Of a stretch of 64,000 nt of DNA, positions 25,138 through 34,481 are shown one piece after another. Numbering within the stretch: the first letter of the stretch is position 1; each line of letters begins with the position of its first letter. The notes below the pieces were generated by a model. That model saw nothing but the letters and a program-made list of their open reading frames with translations. It made no database searches and was not told the origin of the DNA. The translations under genes and the position numbers were made by a program. The stretch is taken from NCBI GenBank assembly GCA_050633705.1, contig JBOEGZ010000011.1:1-64000 (forward strand). The letters run 5' to 3'. The DNA comes from JAJFHI01 sp050633705. Its GTDB lineage: Bacteria > Pseudomonadota > Alphaproteobacteria > Rhizobiales > Hyphomicrobiaceae.

Positions 25138-27303
25138 GTGACACAAAGCGCACCCAAAACAAAAAAAACGAAAATCTGGTCTCGGCGGCTGGCAATTCTG
25201 CTTGCCATAAGCATCTTCTTGGCAGCGACCGGCGCTGCAGGGCTTACATTTGCATTGCATCAAGCTCAAAACACGATTGGACGACCACCACTAGAAAATG
25301 TTGCGGAAATGTCGAAAACAGTCGTCGACCGCAATGGCCGATTGCTCAGAGCCTACACGACACGTGATGGACTTTGGCGCCTGCCGGTTACACATGACGA
25401 CGTCGACGAGAAATACCTCAAACTTCTTCTGACCTTCGAAGACCGGCGTTTCTGGAGCCATGGTGGCGTTGACCCATGGGCCATTGCCCGCGCGGCAACA
25501 CAGTTGATCACAAACCGCCGCCTCGTTTCGGGCGCCTCAACGCTCACCATGCAGGTTGCCCGCCTCGTTGATCGCAAACACGAACGAACTGCTGGCGGCA
25601 AACTCCGTCAAATAGCGCGTGCCTTACAGCTCGAAAAAACGATGTCGAAGAGCCAAATACTCGACCTCTACCTTCGCATTGCTCCATTTGGCGGAAATAT
25701 TGAAGGTGCACGGGCGGCATCGCTGGCATATTTTGGTAAAGAGCCCAAACGATTGTCACTTGGCCAAGCCGCATTATTAGTTGCTTTACCGCAATCTCCA
25801 GAAGCGCGTCGACCCGACCGAAATTGGAGTGCTGCGCGTCGGGCGCGAGCTCATGTTTTAGAAACAGCCGTTAGCGCTGGCATTCTAACTACAGCAGAAG
25901 CTCATCGTGCCAAAACCGAACCGATACCAACAAAGCGTCTCCAGTTTCCGAAATTCACAGCCCACCTTGCTGATGCCGAGATCGCTCAACGACCCAATGT
26001 GGCCCACCACAAACTGACGATCGATCGGCGCATTCAGCAAAGTCTTGAACAGCTCGCCAGCCTTCATGCAGATCGCCTGGGCCAAAAAATATCGACAGCA
26101 ATTGTTGCTGTTGATAACACAACAGGTGAAGTTCTAGCCTCTGTCGGGTCGGCTGGCTTGTTGGATGCAGGTCGTCTTGGCGCGATCGATATGACCAACG
26201 CAATTCGCTCGCCCGGCTCAACCCTCAAGCCCCTGATTTATGGCCTGGGATTCGAGGCCGGCCTCATTCATCCGGAAACATTTATCGAAGATCGCCCCGT
26301 ACGGTTTGGCAACTATGCGCCGAAAAACTTCGACAAGGGGTATCATGGCACTGTCAGCATTCGCGATTCCCTCGCCCAGTCTCTCAACATTCCGGCTGTA
26401 AAAGTTTTGCACGCCCTTGGCCCGGCAAAACTCGTCGCCCGATTGCGAAAATTTGAAACGGCGGCTGAATTGCCAACCGGCATTGAACCATCACTTGCGG
26501 TTGGCCTCGGTGGCATCGGCATGAGGCTAGTTGATCTTGCAAAGATTTACACCGGTTTGGCACGCAATGGACATGTCATTCCTTTGACCTACCGCTACGA
26601 GGACGTTGCGAAACGATTTGTCACCGGCGCTATCGCGAACGACAATAAAAACGGCCGGCTGATGTCGCCAATAGCAGCGAGTTATATCACCGATATTTTG
26701 AAGGATGCGCCACCACCGCCAAATACGCGACCTGGCCAAATCGCTTATAAAACCGGAACCTCCTACGGGTATCGTGATGCGTTGGCCATTGGTTACGATG
26801 GCCGCCACACAATCGCTGTCTGGGTCGGACGTGCAGATGGTAGCTCGACACCTGGCCTCCTCGGGCGAACAGCCGCTGCACCAATTCTGTTCGACGCGTT
26901 CACCCGCGTTGGGGCCAAACGAACGCCTCTTGCCAGCCCGCCCAAAGCGGCCTTGCTGGTTGACGGTCGCGATTTACCGCCACCTCTAAAACGGTTTCGG
27001 GCTGATCGATTGTTTGCTTCGCGCAAGGGGCCATACCTTGAAACGCCAGTTTCGATCTCTTTTCCTCCCGATCGATCGCAAATCGCTAGCGATATCGACG
27101 CTGAAACATCATCACCTGAACCGCTGTTGCTTAGGGCCGAGGGTGGTAATTTGCCATTAACCTGGCTGGTCAACGGCGCACCCATTCGCTCCTCCCCACA
27201 CAAACGTCATGTCGTCTGGCACCCCCTTGGGGCAGGATTTGTCAAGCTGACTGTGATCGACGCCAAGGGAAATGTGGACCGCGTCACTGTTCGCTTGCAA
27301 TAG
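25138..27303 (+). CDS. pbpC: penicillin-binding protein 1C
   Basis: An inner-membrane class A PBP of 721 residues with a GTG start. One TM helix lies at about 17-38. The GT51 domain has FEDRRFWSHGGVDP and the PBP1C-style GASTLTMQVARL. The transpeptidase motifs are STLK (S361, K364), SLN (S415, N417) and KTGT (K538-G540). The C-terminal 90 residues form the BiPBP_C immunoglobulin-like domain found in PBP1C (SFPPDRSQI ... PLTWLVNG). It follows the alpha-2-macroglobulin gene with only 64 bases between, the arrangement seen in many Gram-negatives. Confidence 0.95.
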   Translation: MTQSAPKTKKTKIWSRRLAILLAISIFLAATGAAGLTFALHQAQNTIGRPPLENVAEMSKTVVDRNGRLLRAYTTRDGLWRLPVTHDDVDEKYLKLLLTFEDRRFWSHGGVDPWAIARAATQLITNRRLVSGASTLTMQVARLVDRKHERTAGGKLRQIARALQLEKTMSKSQILDLYLRIAPFGGNIEGARAASLAYFGKEPKRLSLGQAALLVALPQSPEARRPDRNWSAARRARAHVLETAVSAGILTTAEAHRAKTEPIPTKRLQFPKFTAHLADAEIAQRPNVAHHKLTIDRRIQQSLEQLASLHADRLGQKISTAIVAVDNTTGEVLASVGSAGLLDAGRLGAIDMTNAIRSPGSTLKPLIYGLGFEAGLIHPETFIEDRPVRFGNYAPKNFDKGYHGTVSIRDSLAQSLNIPAVKVLHALGPAKLVARLRKFETAAELPTGIEPSLAVGLGGIGMRLVDLAKIYTGLARNGHVIPLTYRYEDVAKRFVTGAIANDNKNGRLMSPIAASYITDILKDAPPPPNTRPGQIAYKTGTSYGYRDALAIGYDGRHTIAVWVGRADGSSTPGLLGRTAAAPILFDAFTRVGAKRTPLASPPKAALLVDGRDLPPPLKRFRADRLFASRKGPYLETPVSISFPPDRSQIASDIDAETSSPEPLLLRAEGGNLPLTWLVNGAPIRSSPHKRHVVWHPLGAGFVKLTVIDAKGNVDRVTVRLQ

Positions 27304-27416
27304 TCTGCAAAAGCTAGCCGCGGTTGAAATTAAGGCTTAGACTTGTCACCTCGGGCCCATTTCGCTCGCTTCGTCCGCTTAAGGTTTTGCCTGTGTTCGA
27401 GATCGCGCAAATTACT

Positions 27417-28544
27417 ATGACTTCAATGCTCCCTGGGCAATTGCGCTCTGTGGCGGTTGTCACGGTAATGACAGCTCTTACACTCTCGCTGGCAGCCTGC
27501 GATTCCGAACCAACACCCAAAGAGCGCGTCAACAACCGTGCGCTTCCCACTCTCGCCATCAACATCAAAGAGACGTCGGTCTCGGGAATTTCTTCCGGGG
27601 CCTACATGGCGGGGCAATTTCAATTTGCCCACGGCGAACTTGTGGTCGGCGCCGCGATTATCGCCGGTGGCCCATATGGCTGTGCGGAAAGTACATTCGC
27701 TGATGTCATTCAAGGCCCAGGTACGGCATTTTTAAATTTGTCCAGAGCCGTCAACGGTTGCATGCGCGACACGCTTCGATCATGGGGCGTTCCCGATGCC
27801 ATGGAACTGGCCAAAAAGGCGACCAAAAGAGCAACGACAGGGAGAATTGCTTCGATTGGCGATATCAAATCAGATAAAATCTATCTGTTTTCTGGCCGCG
27901 CTGACAACACGGTTGCGCCGTCGATCGTTGCTTCTGCTGCTGATTTTTATCGCAACCTCGGCGTTGGGGCTGAGAACATCGTCGCCGTAACAGATAAAGA
28001 GGCCGGCCACGCATTTGTCACTGAAACACACGGTGGGGCGTGCAATGTTTCCCAATCGCCCTACCTCGTAGATTGCGATTACGATCAGGCGGGTGCCCTT
28101 TTGAGCCATATCTATGGCACGTTGCAACCCCCAACCTCCACGACGACAGGCGAATTCCGCCGCTTCGACCAAACCCCCTTCACCAAGGATCTCGGCGATC
28201 ACGGTCTGGCTGTGACAGGTGCCGTCTACATTCCCAAATCATGTGAAGTCGAAACCTGCCGCGTTCACATCGCGTACCATGGTTGCGCGCAAAACCGCCA
28301 AAGCGTTGGTGGCCGCTTTATCGAACAATCCGGGTTTGCCCGATGGGCCGATACCAACCGCATCGTCGTACTCTTTCCACAAACCAGCTCAAGCCCGTTA
28401 AATCCTCAAGGCTGTTGGGACTGGTGGGGCTTTACCAGCAACGACTATCTGACGCGCAAGGCACCACAAATTATCGCCGTGCACCGCATGCTTTCGCAAC
28501 TGGCCAAACCTCCTGGAGCATCAATTGGCAACCAGCCCAATTAA
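27417..28544 (+). CDS. PHB-depolymerase-family esterase, lipoprotein signal (type 2 catalytic domain)
   Basis: About 375 residues. The ATG at 27417 (or 27426) precedes a lipoprotein signal ending LSLAAC, so the enzyme should be exported and lipid-anchored. The lipase box is GISSGAYMAGQ with a central Ser. The downstream Asp (FSGRADNTVAP) and His (KEAGHAFVTE) complete a plausible triad. The C-terminal AYHGCAQN and QGCWDWWGFTSNDYL blocks are characteristic of the type 2 catalytic domain of short-chain-length polyhydroxyalkanoate depolymerases. It would cleave external or periplasmic PHB or related esters. The gene follows pbpC but does not obviously belong with it. Confidence 0.85.
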   Translation: MTSMLPGQLRSVAVVTVMTALTLSLAACDSEPTPKERVNNRALPTLAINIKETSVSGISSGAYMAGQFQFAHGELVVGAAIIAGGPYGCAESTFADVIQGPGTAFLNLSRAVNGCMRDTLRSWGVPDAMELAKKATKRATTGRIASIGDIKSDKIYLFSGRADNTVAPSIVASAADFYRNLGVGAENIVAVTDKEAGHAFVTETHGGACNVSQSPYLVDCDYDQAGALLSHIYGTLQPPTSTTTGEFRRFDQTPFTKDLGDHGLAVTGAVYIPKSCEVETCRVHIAYHGCAQNRQSVGGRFIEQSGFARWADTNRIVVLFPQTSSSPLNPQGCWDWWGFTSNDYLTRKAPQIIAVHRMLSQLAKPPGASIGNQPN

Positions 28545-28734
28545 ATCTACGCTGTCCATATCTCATTTCTGCGAGCCCACCTCGACTTAAGACCAATGTC
28601 CTTTGATCGCCTCATCTTCGTTTGCCCGCTTCATTTTCGACAGGTACGAGACACCTGCCAACTGCGACTAAGCGCGCTCCCCATCGCCGCACAAACAGGC
28701 TAAGTTTGGCCGTATAGGAATACAACGGGATGGG

Positions 28735-29745
28735 ATGGGACACATGATGGGAAAACCTTTGGCAAACGCCGTAAATGTTGAACCCCTTGCGCCAAAATTG
28801 AGTTGGTCATCTTCATACCAAAAAGCGCACAATGTATCGGTTTGGGAAAAGATCTGCCGAGCGACTGCCATTGCTGCGGTTTGTATTGCACCAATCTCTG
28901 ACATCGTACACAGCGGCACCGACGTTGACGGCAATACGTCAGCGAGCAAGTCTGCCACCCACGCCTCTGCGTCGCATTCGGACGCCAAGCTTTCTGAACT
29001 CTCTTATTCAAAAGATCTGATGATTGCTGGGTATGGCGGAGCCCCATTCACCTATCCCTCAGACGTGCGTGCACACAAAGAGGGCGTGCGCGATTTCACC
29101 GTTAAAGACGTTGCTTGGGACGCCAAACCTTTTAAATCGCCGATTTATTACGGAGTGCGGGTTGTGCGGTGGCCAGGCAACTCTCGTTTTGGCAGCATGC
29201 TCGATTTTACCCACTCAAAAACCATCGCCCGCCTAGCCCAGGACGTGAAAGCAACGGGGCAAATCAATGGCCAACCGGTGCCCGAGAGCGGACCACTTAA
29301 GGCTCTATTTGAACGGCTGGAATTCAGTCACGGACACAACATGCTAAGCCTCAACGCCATGATGCGCCTTGGTCGGTTGACAAAAAATATTTTGCCGTAT
29401 GTCGGTTTGGGTGCAGGCGTGAACCTTCCCCATAGTGAAGTCCAAGTGCAAGGCGACCCAAAACGCAGTTACGAATACCAATACACTGGCCCCATGGCCC
29501 AAGGTCTTATTGGTGTAGAATTGCGCCTTGCGAAAATCTCTTACTTTGTCGAATACAAATTCACACTTGCCAAATACCTAGTGCCATTGTCCGCCCAGGA
29601 CGGAACGGAAATTGGTCTGTTTGGCGATCTTTTTCGTCAAGCAAAACGGTGGTGGAGTGAAAAAGAACCACCCGATGGCTGGGCCTCTACGGACTTAACA
29701 AGCCACAACGCCATTGCGGGTGTTGGCGTCAGAGTAAGCAAATAA
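28735..29745 (+). CDS. outer-membrane beta-barrel, LpxQ (lipid A oxidase)-like
   Basis: 336 residues. The second half shows alternating amphipathic strands and the blocks YYGVRVVRWPGNSRFGSMLDF, LPYVGLGAGVNLPHSEV, YTGPMAQGLIGVEL and FVEYKFTLAKY, ending GVGVRVSK. These match the barrel of LpxQ, the rhizobial outer-membrane oxidase that converts lipid A glucosamine to 2-aminogluconate. The N-terminus is odd: a possible signal (CRATAIAAVCIAPISDIV) begins only near residue 39, after a hydrophilic leader, and no better internal start was seen. An LpxQ role is inferred from the barrel pattern; general OmpA/OmpW-like barrels are the alternative. Confidence 0.72.
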   Translation: MGHMMGKPLANAVNVEPLAPKLSWSSSYQKAHNVSVWEKICRATAIAAVCIAPISDIVHSGTDVDGNTSASKSATHASASHSDAKLSELSYSKDLMIAGYGGAPFTYPSDVRAHKEGVRDFTVKDVAWDAKPFKSPIYYGVRVVRWPGNSRFGSMLDFTHSKTIARLAQDVKATGQINGQPVPESGPLKALFERLEFSHGHNMLSLNAMMRLGRLTKNILPYVGLGAGVNLPHSEVQVQGDPKRSYEYQYTGPMAQGLIGVELRLAKISYFVEYKFTLAKYLVPLSAQDGTEIGLFGDLFRQAKRWWSEKEPPDGWASTDLTSHNAIAGVGVRVSK

Positions 29746-29786
29746 AGCCGCAACGCTGCTTTACGCCAAACAATTTCAATTCGAGA

Positions 29787-32528
29787 CTAGAAGCGACGCA
29801 ACAGGCGTTCGATATATTCAAGCTCCTGTGGAGGCCGCTTCATTTCTCCGACGCGACGGCGAAGCTCTTCAAGAATCTCACGCGCGCGTTGGCGATCAAT
29901 TTCACTTGGAACTTTAACGCCACTGCCCTCGTTCGGACCATCCTGGGCTTGCGGGCGTCCGAGCGGATCTCGCTTTTGCTGTTCGCCATAGCGCTGTGGC
30001 GTATTCTGCATCATATTTTTTGCAAGTTCCTGCATTCCCTCGCGCATTTGATCAAGCGCGCGGCCCTGCTGCTGCGTCGCTTCCTGAAGCCTGTTCTCTT
30101 TGAGTGCTTCTTGCGCCTGTTGCATTGCTCGTTCGGCTTTATCAAGAGCTTTCTTGTCTCCAATACCCAGCTCGTTCAGATCCTGCTTCATGCGATTGAG
30201 GCTATCTTGAAGAGATTTCTGACGTCGGCTCAACTGCTGCTTGCCAAACCCTTGCTGTTGTTGCTGACCCTGCTGGCCTTGTTGCCCTGGCCTTCTCTGA
30301 TTTCCACGTTGCGCGCGCTTGCCACCCCAACGTTTTTCCTGACCGGGTTTGGCTTCCCCGGTGGCTTGACCACGTTGTTGGCCGTGCTGACCTTTGTTTT
30401 CCTGGCCGCTACGTTGTTGACCACCTTTTTGCTTTTGGCCTTGTTGCTTGCGACGTTCCTCAAAGGTTTCGTCCATCAACTTCTTTTGTTCGTTCATCAT
30501 GTCGCCGAGTTTTTCCATCTGCTTTTGCATCTGGCGGTTCTGCTCAGCGGTCGCTTGATCTTGTTGGCCTGACTTCATCCGATCAAGAAGATCGCGCAGT
30601 TCGCTCAACATTTGCTCGGCTTTTTCCCGCGATCCGTTTTTGGCGGCTTCTTCCAGTTCCTTCATCATGTCAGCGAGGTCTTGCTCGGTGACAATCTTGT
30701 TGTCTTGATCCTGCCCACCGTCTGGAGGTGGTTCACCGTTTTGTTGTGCCTGCTTTTGAAGCTGCTTCATGTATTCGTTCAGCGCCTGGCGCATTTCTTC
30801 CATGGCCGCTTTAATTTCTTCTTCTGACGCCCCGTCCTTCAACAGTTTGGCCAGCTTATCCTGAGCTTCTTTCAAGCGGCGCTCTGCGTCAGACAAGTCA
30901 CCGTCTTCAATTCGCAATGCCGTATGCCACAACTGTTCGATCACACTGTTGCGCCCGGCGCGCGTTTGATCTCGCTCAAGACGGTAATAGGCAGAGCGCA
31001 ATCCGAGATAGGCTTGTGCATCTTTAATAAAACCATCGGGTTCAAGCGTCAGTGCTTCAAGCGCAAGTAACACGTCATCGCGGTATCGGTAATCTTCAAT
31101 CAGCTTGCGACGTTGTTCGATCACCGCACGCGCGAGCAGATTTGAAAACTGACGCTCAGGCAAGGTCATAACCAATGGGCGACTTTTCCCAACCTGACCG
31201 GCCACATCTTCAGCCTCAAGTGTCATAATCACTTTCATTCCGGCCCATGGATGCGCTGCAAGCTCCAACGTCGTTTTTGCTTCGGCTTTCTTACTGCCGA
31301 CGCGGGGAATTTGCAGTTTCAAAACCGGTGGTGGCTCAAGCGGAACCCGTGGCCCAGATAATCCAGCCTTTTGCAATTCAGGATTTTTGGGGGTTGCCAG
31401 ATTTATATTGTTCGATTGCGACTGTTCGTTTGCTGTCTCTGGTTTTCTTTGCAATTTCGCGACAGCTGAAACCACACCGTAATCGTCTTCAATTTTATAA
31501 GTCAGCTTCATCGAGCCGCGCGCCGTACTTTCAGGCTTTTTCGAAAACGATACTTTTGGCAGTGCATCCGGAACAACGGATAACGTCCACTGTCCTAGCT
31601 CGGTTTTTCCTCGAAGAATGCGAAGACGACCAGATCTTGTGACCGTATGGCGAATGTCAGAAACAGTTGCCGGCATTGTTGAAACGCCGTCTTTCTTCTT
31701 TTCAGGTTTTTTGGGCAGTAACACCTCTGGCTCTGGTGTATCTGCCAGAAATTCGACCCGCAAGGCTTCATGCCCGGTACCGGATGCTCGAACAACCAAT
31801 TCGCTGCTGGTTGGAATCTCAATCAAGCCACCAACCGATTTGCCACCATCAAGCTTTGACTGAGCTTTTGCACCTGAACCATCCGACAACATGACAGCAG
31901 GTCTGCGTGTGTAAGACGGCGGTGTCAGCCACGCATCGAGACGGGCGGTTGAAATCTCATTCTTTGCCGTAAAGTCCCAAGCGGCGGCAAACCTCTCTGG
32001 TAACGCAGCACCCGCTAAGGCAGCCAACATGACAATGCCAACCATCGCCGCTAAGCGTAACGCCATCGGATCTCGTTGATGCGTTCCTGGTTGAGGGTTT
32101 CCAACCCGCAGCTTTGCAAGAAGCTGAGCCATCCGACTGCGATGCGTATTCCAAATGTGGTCCGTCGAAGCATCTTTTCCAGGTGCAGAAACAATGTCCT
32201 CATAGGACGATGCGGGCCTATGCGCGATCTTGGAGTTTCGCTCGATGCGGCGGATCGCTTGCTCACGAGACGGCCAGGGAACGCGAAGCGCAAACAAAAG
32301 AGAAACCAGCGCACTCAATCCTAAAAACGCGAGCAGACCCTTGTGCGCCCAAAGGCCAAGCATCGACCAAACGCCAAAGATGGACAAAAACGCAAAGATC
32401 ACGCCGATGCCGATAACAAGCCAAAAGCGCGGCCAGAACTTCTCAAACACCAGCGCCCATTTGCTCGCAAAAACTTTGCGCTCGAAGACCGGATCTCGTT
32501 TCGCCCGTTGCGATTTTTTTTCAGTCAT
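29787..32528 (-). CDS. TIGR02302 family (DUF4175) membrane protein
   Basis: 913 residues. The ATG at 32528 gives MTEKKSQRAKRDPVFERKVF; a longer frame reaching 32645 adds an implausible extension. Two TM helices follow (FWLVIGIGVIFAFLSIFGVW and a second nearby), then a third (LAAMVGIVMLAALAGAAL), and a large region predicted to face the periplasm. The last 330 residues are an extreme Gln/Glu/Lys/Arg-rich coiled coil with long Q/G runs (QGQKQKGGQQRSGQ). This is the hallmark of the alphaproteobacterial TIGR02302 family, of unknown function, which sits next to lysA in this clade. The Gln-rich tail varies widely among family members as far as I know. Confidence 0.88.
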   Translation of the reverse strand: MTEKKSQRAKRDPVFERKVFASKWALVFEKFWPRFWLVIGIGVIFAFLSIFGVWSMLGLWAHKGLLAFLGLSALVSLLFALRVPWPSREQAIRRIERNSKIAHRPASSYEDIVSAPGKDASTDHIWNTHRSRMAQLLAKLRVGNPQPGTHQRDPMALRLAAMVGIVMLAALAGAALPERFAAAWDFTAKNEISTARLDAWLTPPSYTRRPAVMLSDGSGAKAQSKLDGGKSVGGLIEIPTSSELVVRASGTGHEALRVEFLADTPEPEVLLPKKPEKKKDGVSTMPATVSDIRHTVTRSGRLRILRGKTELGQWTLSVVPDALPKVSFSKKPESTARGSMKLTYKIEDDYGVVSAVAKLQRKPETANEQSQSNNINLATPKNPELQKAGLSGPRVPLEPPPVLKLQIPRVGSKKAEAKTTLELAAHPWAGMKVIMTLEAEDVAGQVGKSRPLVMTLPERQFSNLLARAVIEQRRKLIEDYRYRDDVLLALEALTLEPDGFIKDAQAYLGLRSAYYRLERDQTRAGRNSVIEQLWHTALRIEDGDLSDAERRLKEAQDKLAKLLKDGASEEEIKAAMEEMRQALNEYMKQLQKQAQQNGEPPPDGGQDQDNKIVTEQDLADMMKELEEAAKNGSREKAEQMLSELRDLLDRMKSGQQDQATAEQNRQMQKQMEKLGDMMNEQKKLMDETFEERRKQQGQKQKGGQQRSGQENKGQHGQQRGQATGEAKPGQEKRWGGKRAQRGNQRRPGQQGQQGQQQQQGFGKQQLSRRQKSLQDSLNRMKQDLNELGIGDKKALDKAERAMQQAQEALKENRLQEATQQQGRALDQMREGMQELAKNMMQNTPQRYGEQQKRDPLGRPQAQDGPNEGSGVKVPSEIDRQRAREILEELRRRVGEMKRPPQELEYIERLLRRF

Positions 32529-32681
32529 CCTGGGACCTTGGCATTTGCTGATCTCAAGAGCACAGACTACCCCCGTCAGCGGCCAACGAAAAGTTACAGA
32601 TCCGCAAGCCGCCAAAGTGTTGATGACTCCAACAACGATCTCCAAGCATTTGTTTTATCTAGATTTTCAGACACATCAGGT

Positions 32682-33947
32682 CTAAACCCAGTCCGGCACA
32701 ATATCCTGTGAAATCAAATCATCATAGGTCGGCCGTTCTCTGACAACGCCAAATCGGTCTCCGGAGACCAACACCTCAGGCACGAGAAGGCGGGAATTAT
32801 ACGTAGAGGCCATAACCGCGCCATAGGCCCCAGCGGTCATAACCGCGAGGAGATCGCCCTCTTTGAACGGTGGCAACATTCGCGACTTGGCAAGATAGTC
32901 ACCACTTTCACAAACTGGACCCACAACATCTTGCAACGTCTCCGGTTCGGAATTTAATGCCTCTCGTTCCGGCAAAACCTCTTGATAGGCTTCATACAAT
33001 GTCGGGCGCAGCAATTCTGCCATCGACGCATCAACGATTGTAAAGGTCCGCTCGGCTCCGATTTTTGAATACAAAACGCGCGACACGAGGATACCTGCGT
33101 TACCAGCGATCACCCGTCCCGGCTCCATAACGATCTTTAAACCCAACGCACCCAATTCTTCTCCAACAACGGCTGCATAGTCTTGCGGATGTGGAGGTAC
33201 GTCCTTGCCTGCCTCATAAGGCACACCCAAACCGCCACCGATATCGAGATGGCGCAAGTTATGACCGGCAGCACGCAACTCAACCACGAGATCGTGAAGC
33301 AATCGGAAGGCATCGCGATAAGGCGCCAAGTCGGTAATCTGACTGCCAATGTGCATGTGAATGCCGGCGACATCGATGCCGGGAAGAGCTGCAGCTTGGG
33401 CATAAATGGACAAAGCATCAACGTAGGGCACGCCAAATTTATTTTCACTTTTACCCGTTGAAATTTTTTCATGCGTTTTGGCATCAACGTCTGGATTGAC
33501 GCGAATGGAAACGGGTGCCTTGAGGCCCATCTCATCGGCAACATCACTTAACGCATGCAACTCCGGCACGCTCTCAACATTAAAGCCAAGAATGCCCTCT
33601 TTTAGGGCGAAAGCCATCTCAGCACGTGACTTTCCAACACCTGCAAAAATAATTTTGTTGGCCGGGACACCAGCTGCCAGGGCGCGACGCAATTCGCCTT
33701 CTGAAACAACGTCCATCCCCGCCCCCAACTTCGCCAGTGTTTTCAACACCGCTTGGTTGGAGTTTGCTTTCATCGCATAACAAATGAGCGCATCCTGCCC
33801 GCCAAACGCTTTTTCCAACACCTGATAGTGGCGTTGCAGCGTTGCCGTAGAATAGCAATAGAATGGTGTTCCAACTTCGGCTGCAATATCAGCCACGGGA
33901 ACGTCTTCGGCATGAAGGATACCGTTTTTATAAGAAAAGTGATGCAT
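32682..33947 (-). CDS. lysA: diaminopimelate decarboxylase
   Basis: A PLP enzyme of the alanine-racemase fold that decarboxylates meso-diaminopimelate to L-lysine. The PLP Lys lies in ICYAMKANSN. GMDVVSEGELRRAL, HIGSQITDL, DIGGGLGVPY and the C-terminal GPVCESGDYL with GAYGAVMASTYN are all family landmarks. The start at 33947 (MHHFSYKNG) gives 421 residues, the usual length; a frame opening at 34055 adds an atypical extension. It lies downstream of lptM and argH on the same strand, an order common in Hyphomicrobiales. Confidence 0.97.
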   Translation of the reverse strand: MHHFSYKNGILHAEDVPVADIAAEVGTPFYCYSTATLQRHYQVLEKAFGGQDALICYAMKANSNQAVLKTLAKLGAGMDVVSEGELRRALAAGVPANKIIFAGVGKSRAEMAFALKEGILGFNVESVPELHALSDVADEMGLKAPVSIRVNPDVDAKTHEKISTGKSENKFGVPYVDALSIYAQAAALPGIDVAGIHMHIGSQITDLAPYRDAFRLLHDLVVELRAAGHNLRHLDIGGGLGVPYEAGKDVPPHPQDYAAVVGEELGALGLKIVMEPGRVIAGNAGILVSRVLYSKIGAERTFTIVDASMAELLRPTLYEAYQEVLPEREALNSEPETLQDVVGPVCESGDYLAKSRMLPPFKEGDLLAVMTAGAYGAVMASTYNSRLLVPEVLVSGDRFGVVRERPTYDDLISQDIVPDWV

Positions 33948-34135
33948 GAGAATTGTGTCAGTCGTCTTGGCAAGGATCGTGGGTTTGAAAGAGTGAGACC
34001 ACGTTTTAGCGAACAAAGCACGGAAAAATCGCGTGGATTGCTTACAAATACCCAAATAACGATATCAGACACGACGCCACAAACGGTAACCGAACCCGTC
34101 TCACATCGAATTGCGACAGTTGACGACGAGAACGC

Positions 34136-34357
34136 CTAGAGCAAGCTATCGAGAATAAACGGGCGATGTTTCTTTGGTGGCGCAGCAGAGTCCTTACCTG
34201 CATCGGCGGCCTCTGGCGAGGTCGCCTCTCCCGAAGCCTGTGCTGCTGGCGGGGCATCAAGAGAACCACGCACACCACAACCGCCAAGCATTGCAGCAGC
34301 CCCCAATGTAGAGATCGTGGCCAAAAGCCAAATATTTCTTTTTATGGCGTCTTGCAT
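34136..34357 (-). CDS. lptM: LptM-like small lipoprotein (YifL type)
   Basis: 73 residues: a short basic start, a hydrophobic signal and the lipobox LGGC, then GVRGSLDAPPAAQ. In this family the CGxxGxLxxP sequence after the lipidated Cys mimics an LPS-binding element and helps mature the LptD-LptE translocon disulfides. Its position directly upstream of lysA is the conserved one (yifL-dapF in E. coli, lptM-lysA in many Proteobacteria). The remainder is a disordered Ala/Pro/Lys tail. Confidence 0.85.
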   Translation of the reverse strand: MQDAIKRNIWLLATISTLGAAAMLGGCGVRGSLDAPPAAQASGEATSPEAADAGKDSAAPPKKHRPFILDSLL

Positions 34358-34481
34358 CTCGTCTCTTGTCCCGTTGACCGGATGACCCCAGTCAAGGCCA
34401 GTTTAACAGGGGCCCCAGTTAAATGGCCCAAAGTGCTTACCGGACCGCCGCATAACTCAAAATCGGCCATCCCAAACCTTT

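Noticed and set aside
29889..30572. 227-residue plus-strand frame with many Leu, resembling a membrane protein
   Set aside because: It is the complement of the Gln/Lys/Glu coiled coil of the TIGR02302 protein; CAG/CAA/AAG codons read as Leu/Phe on the other strand.
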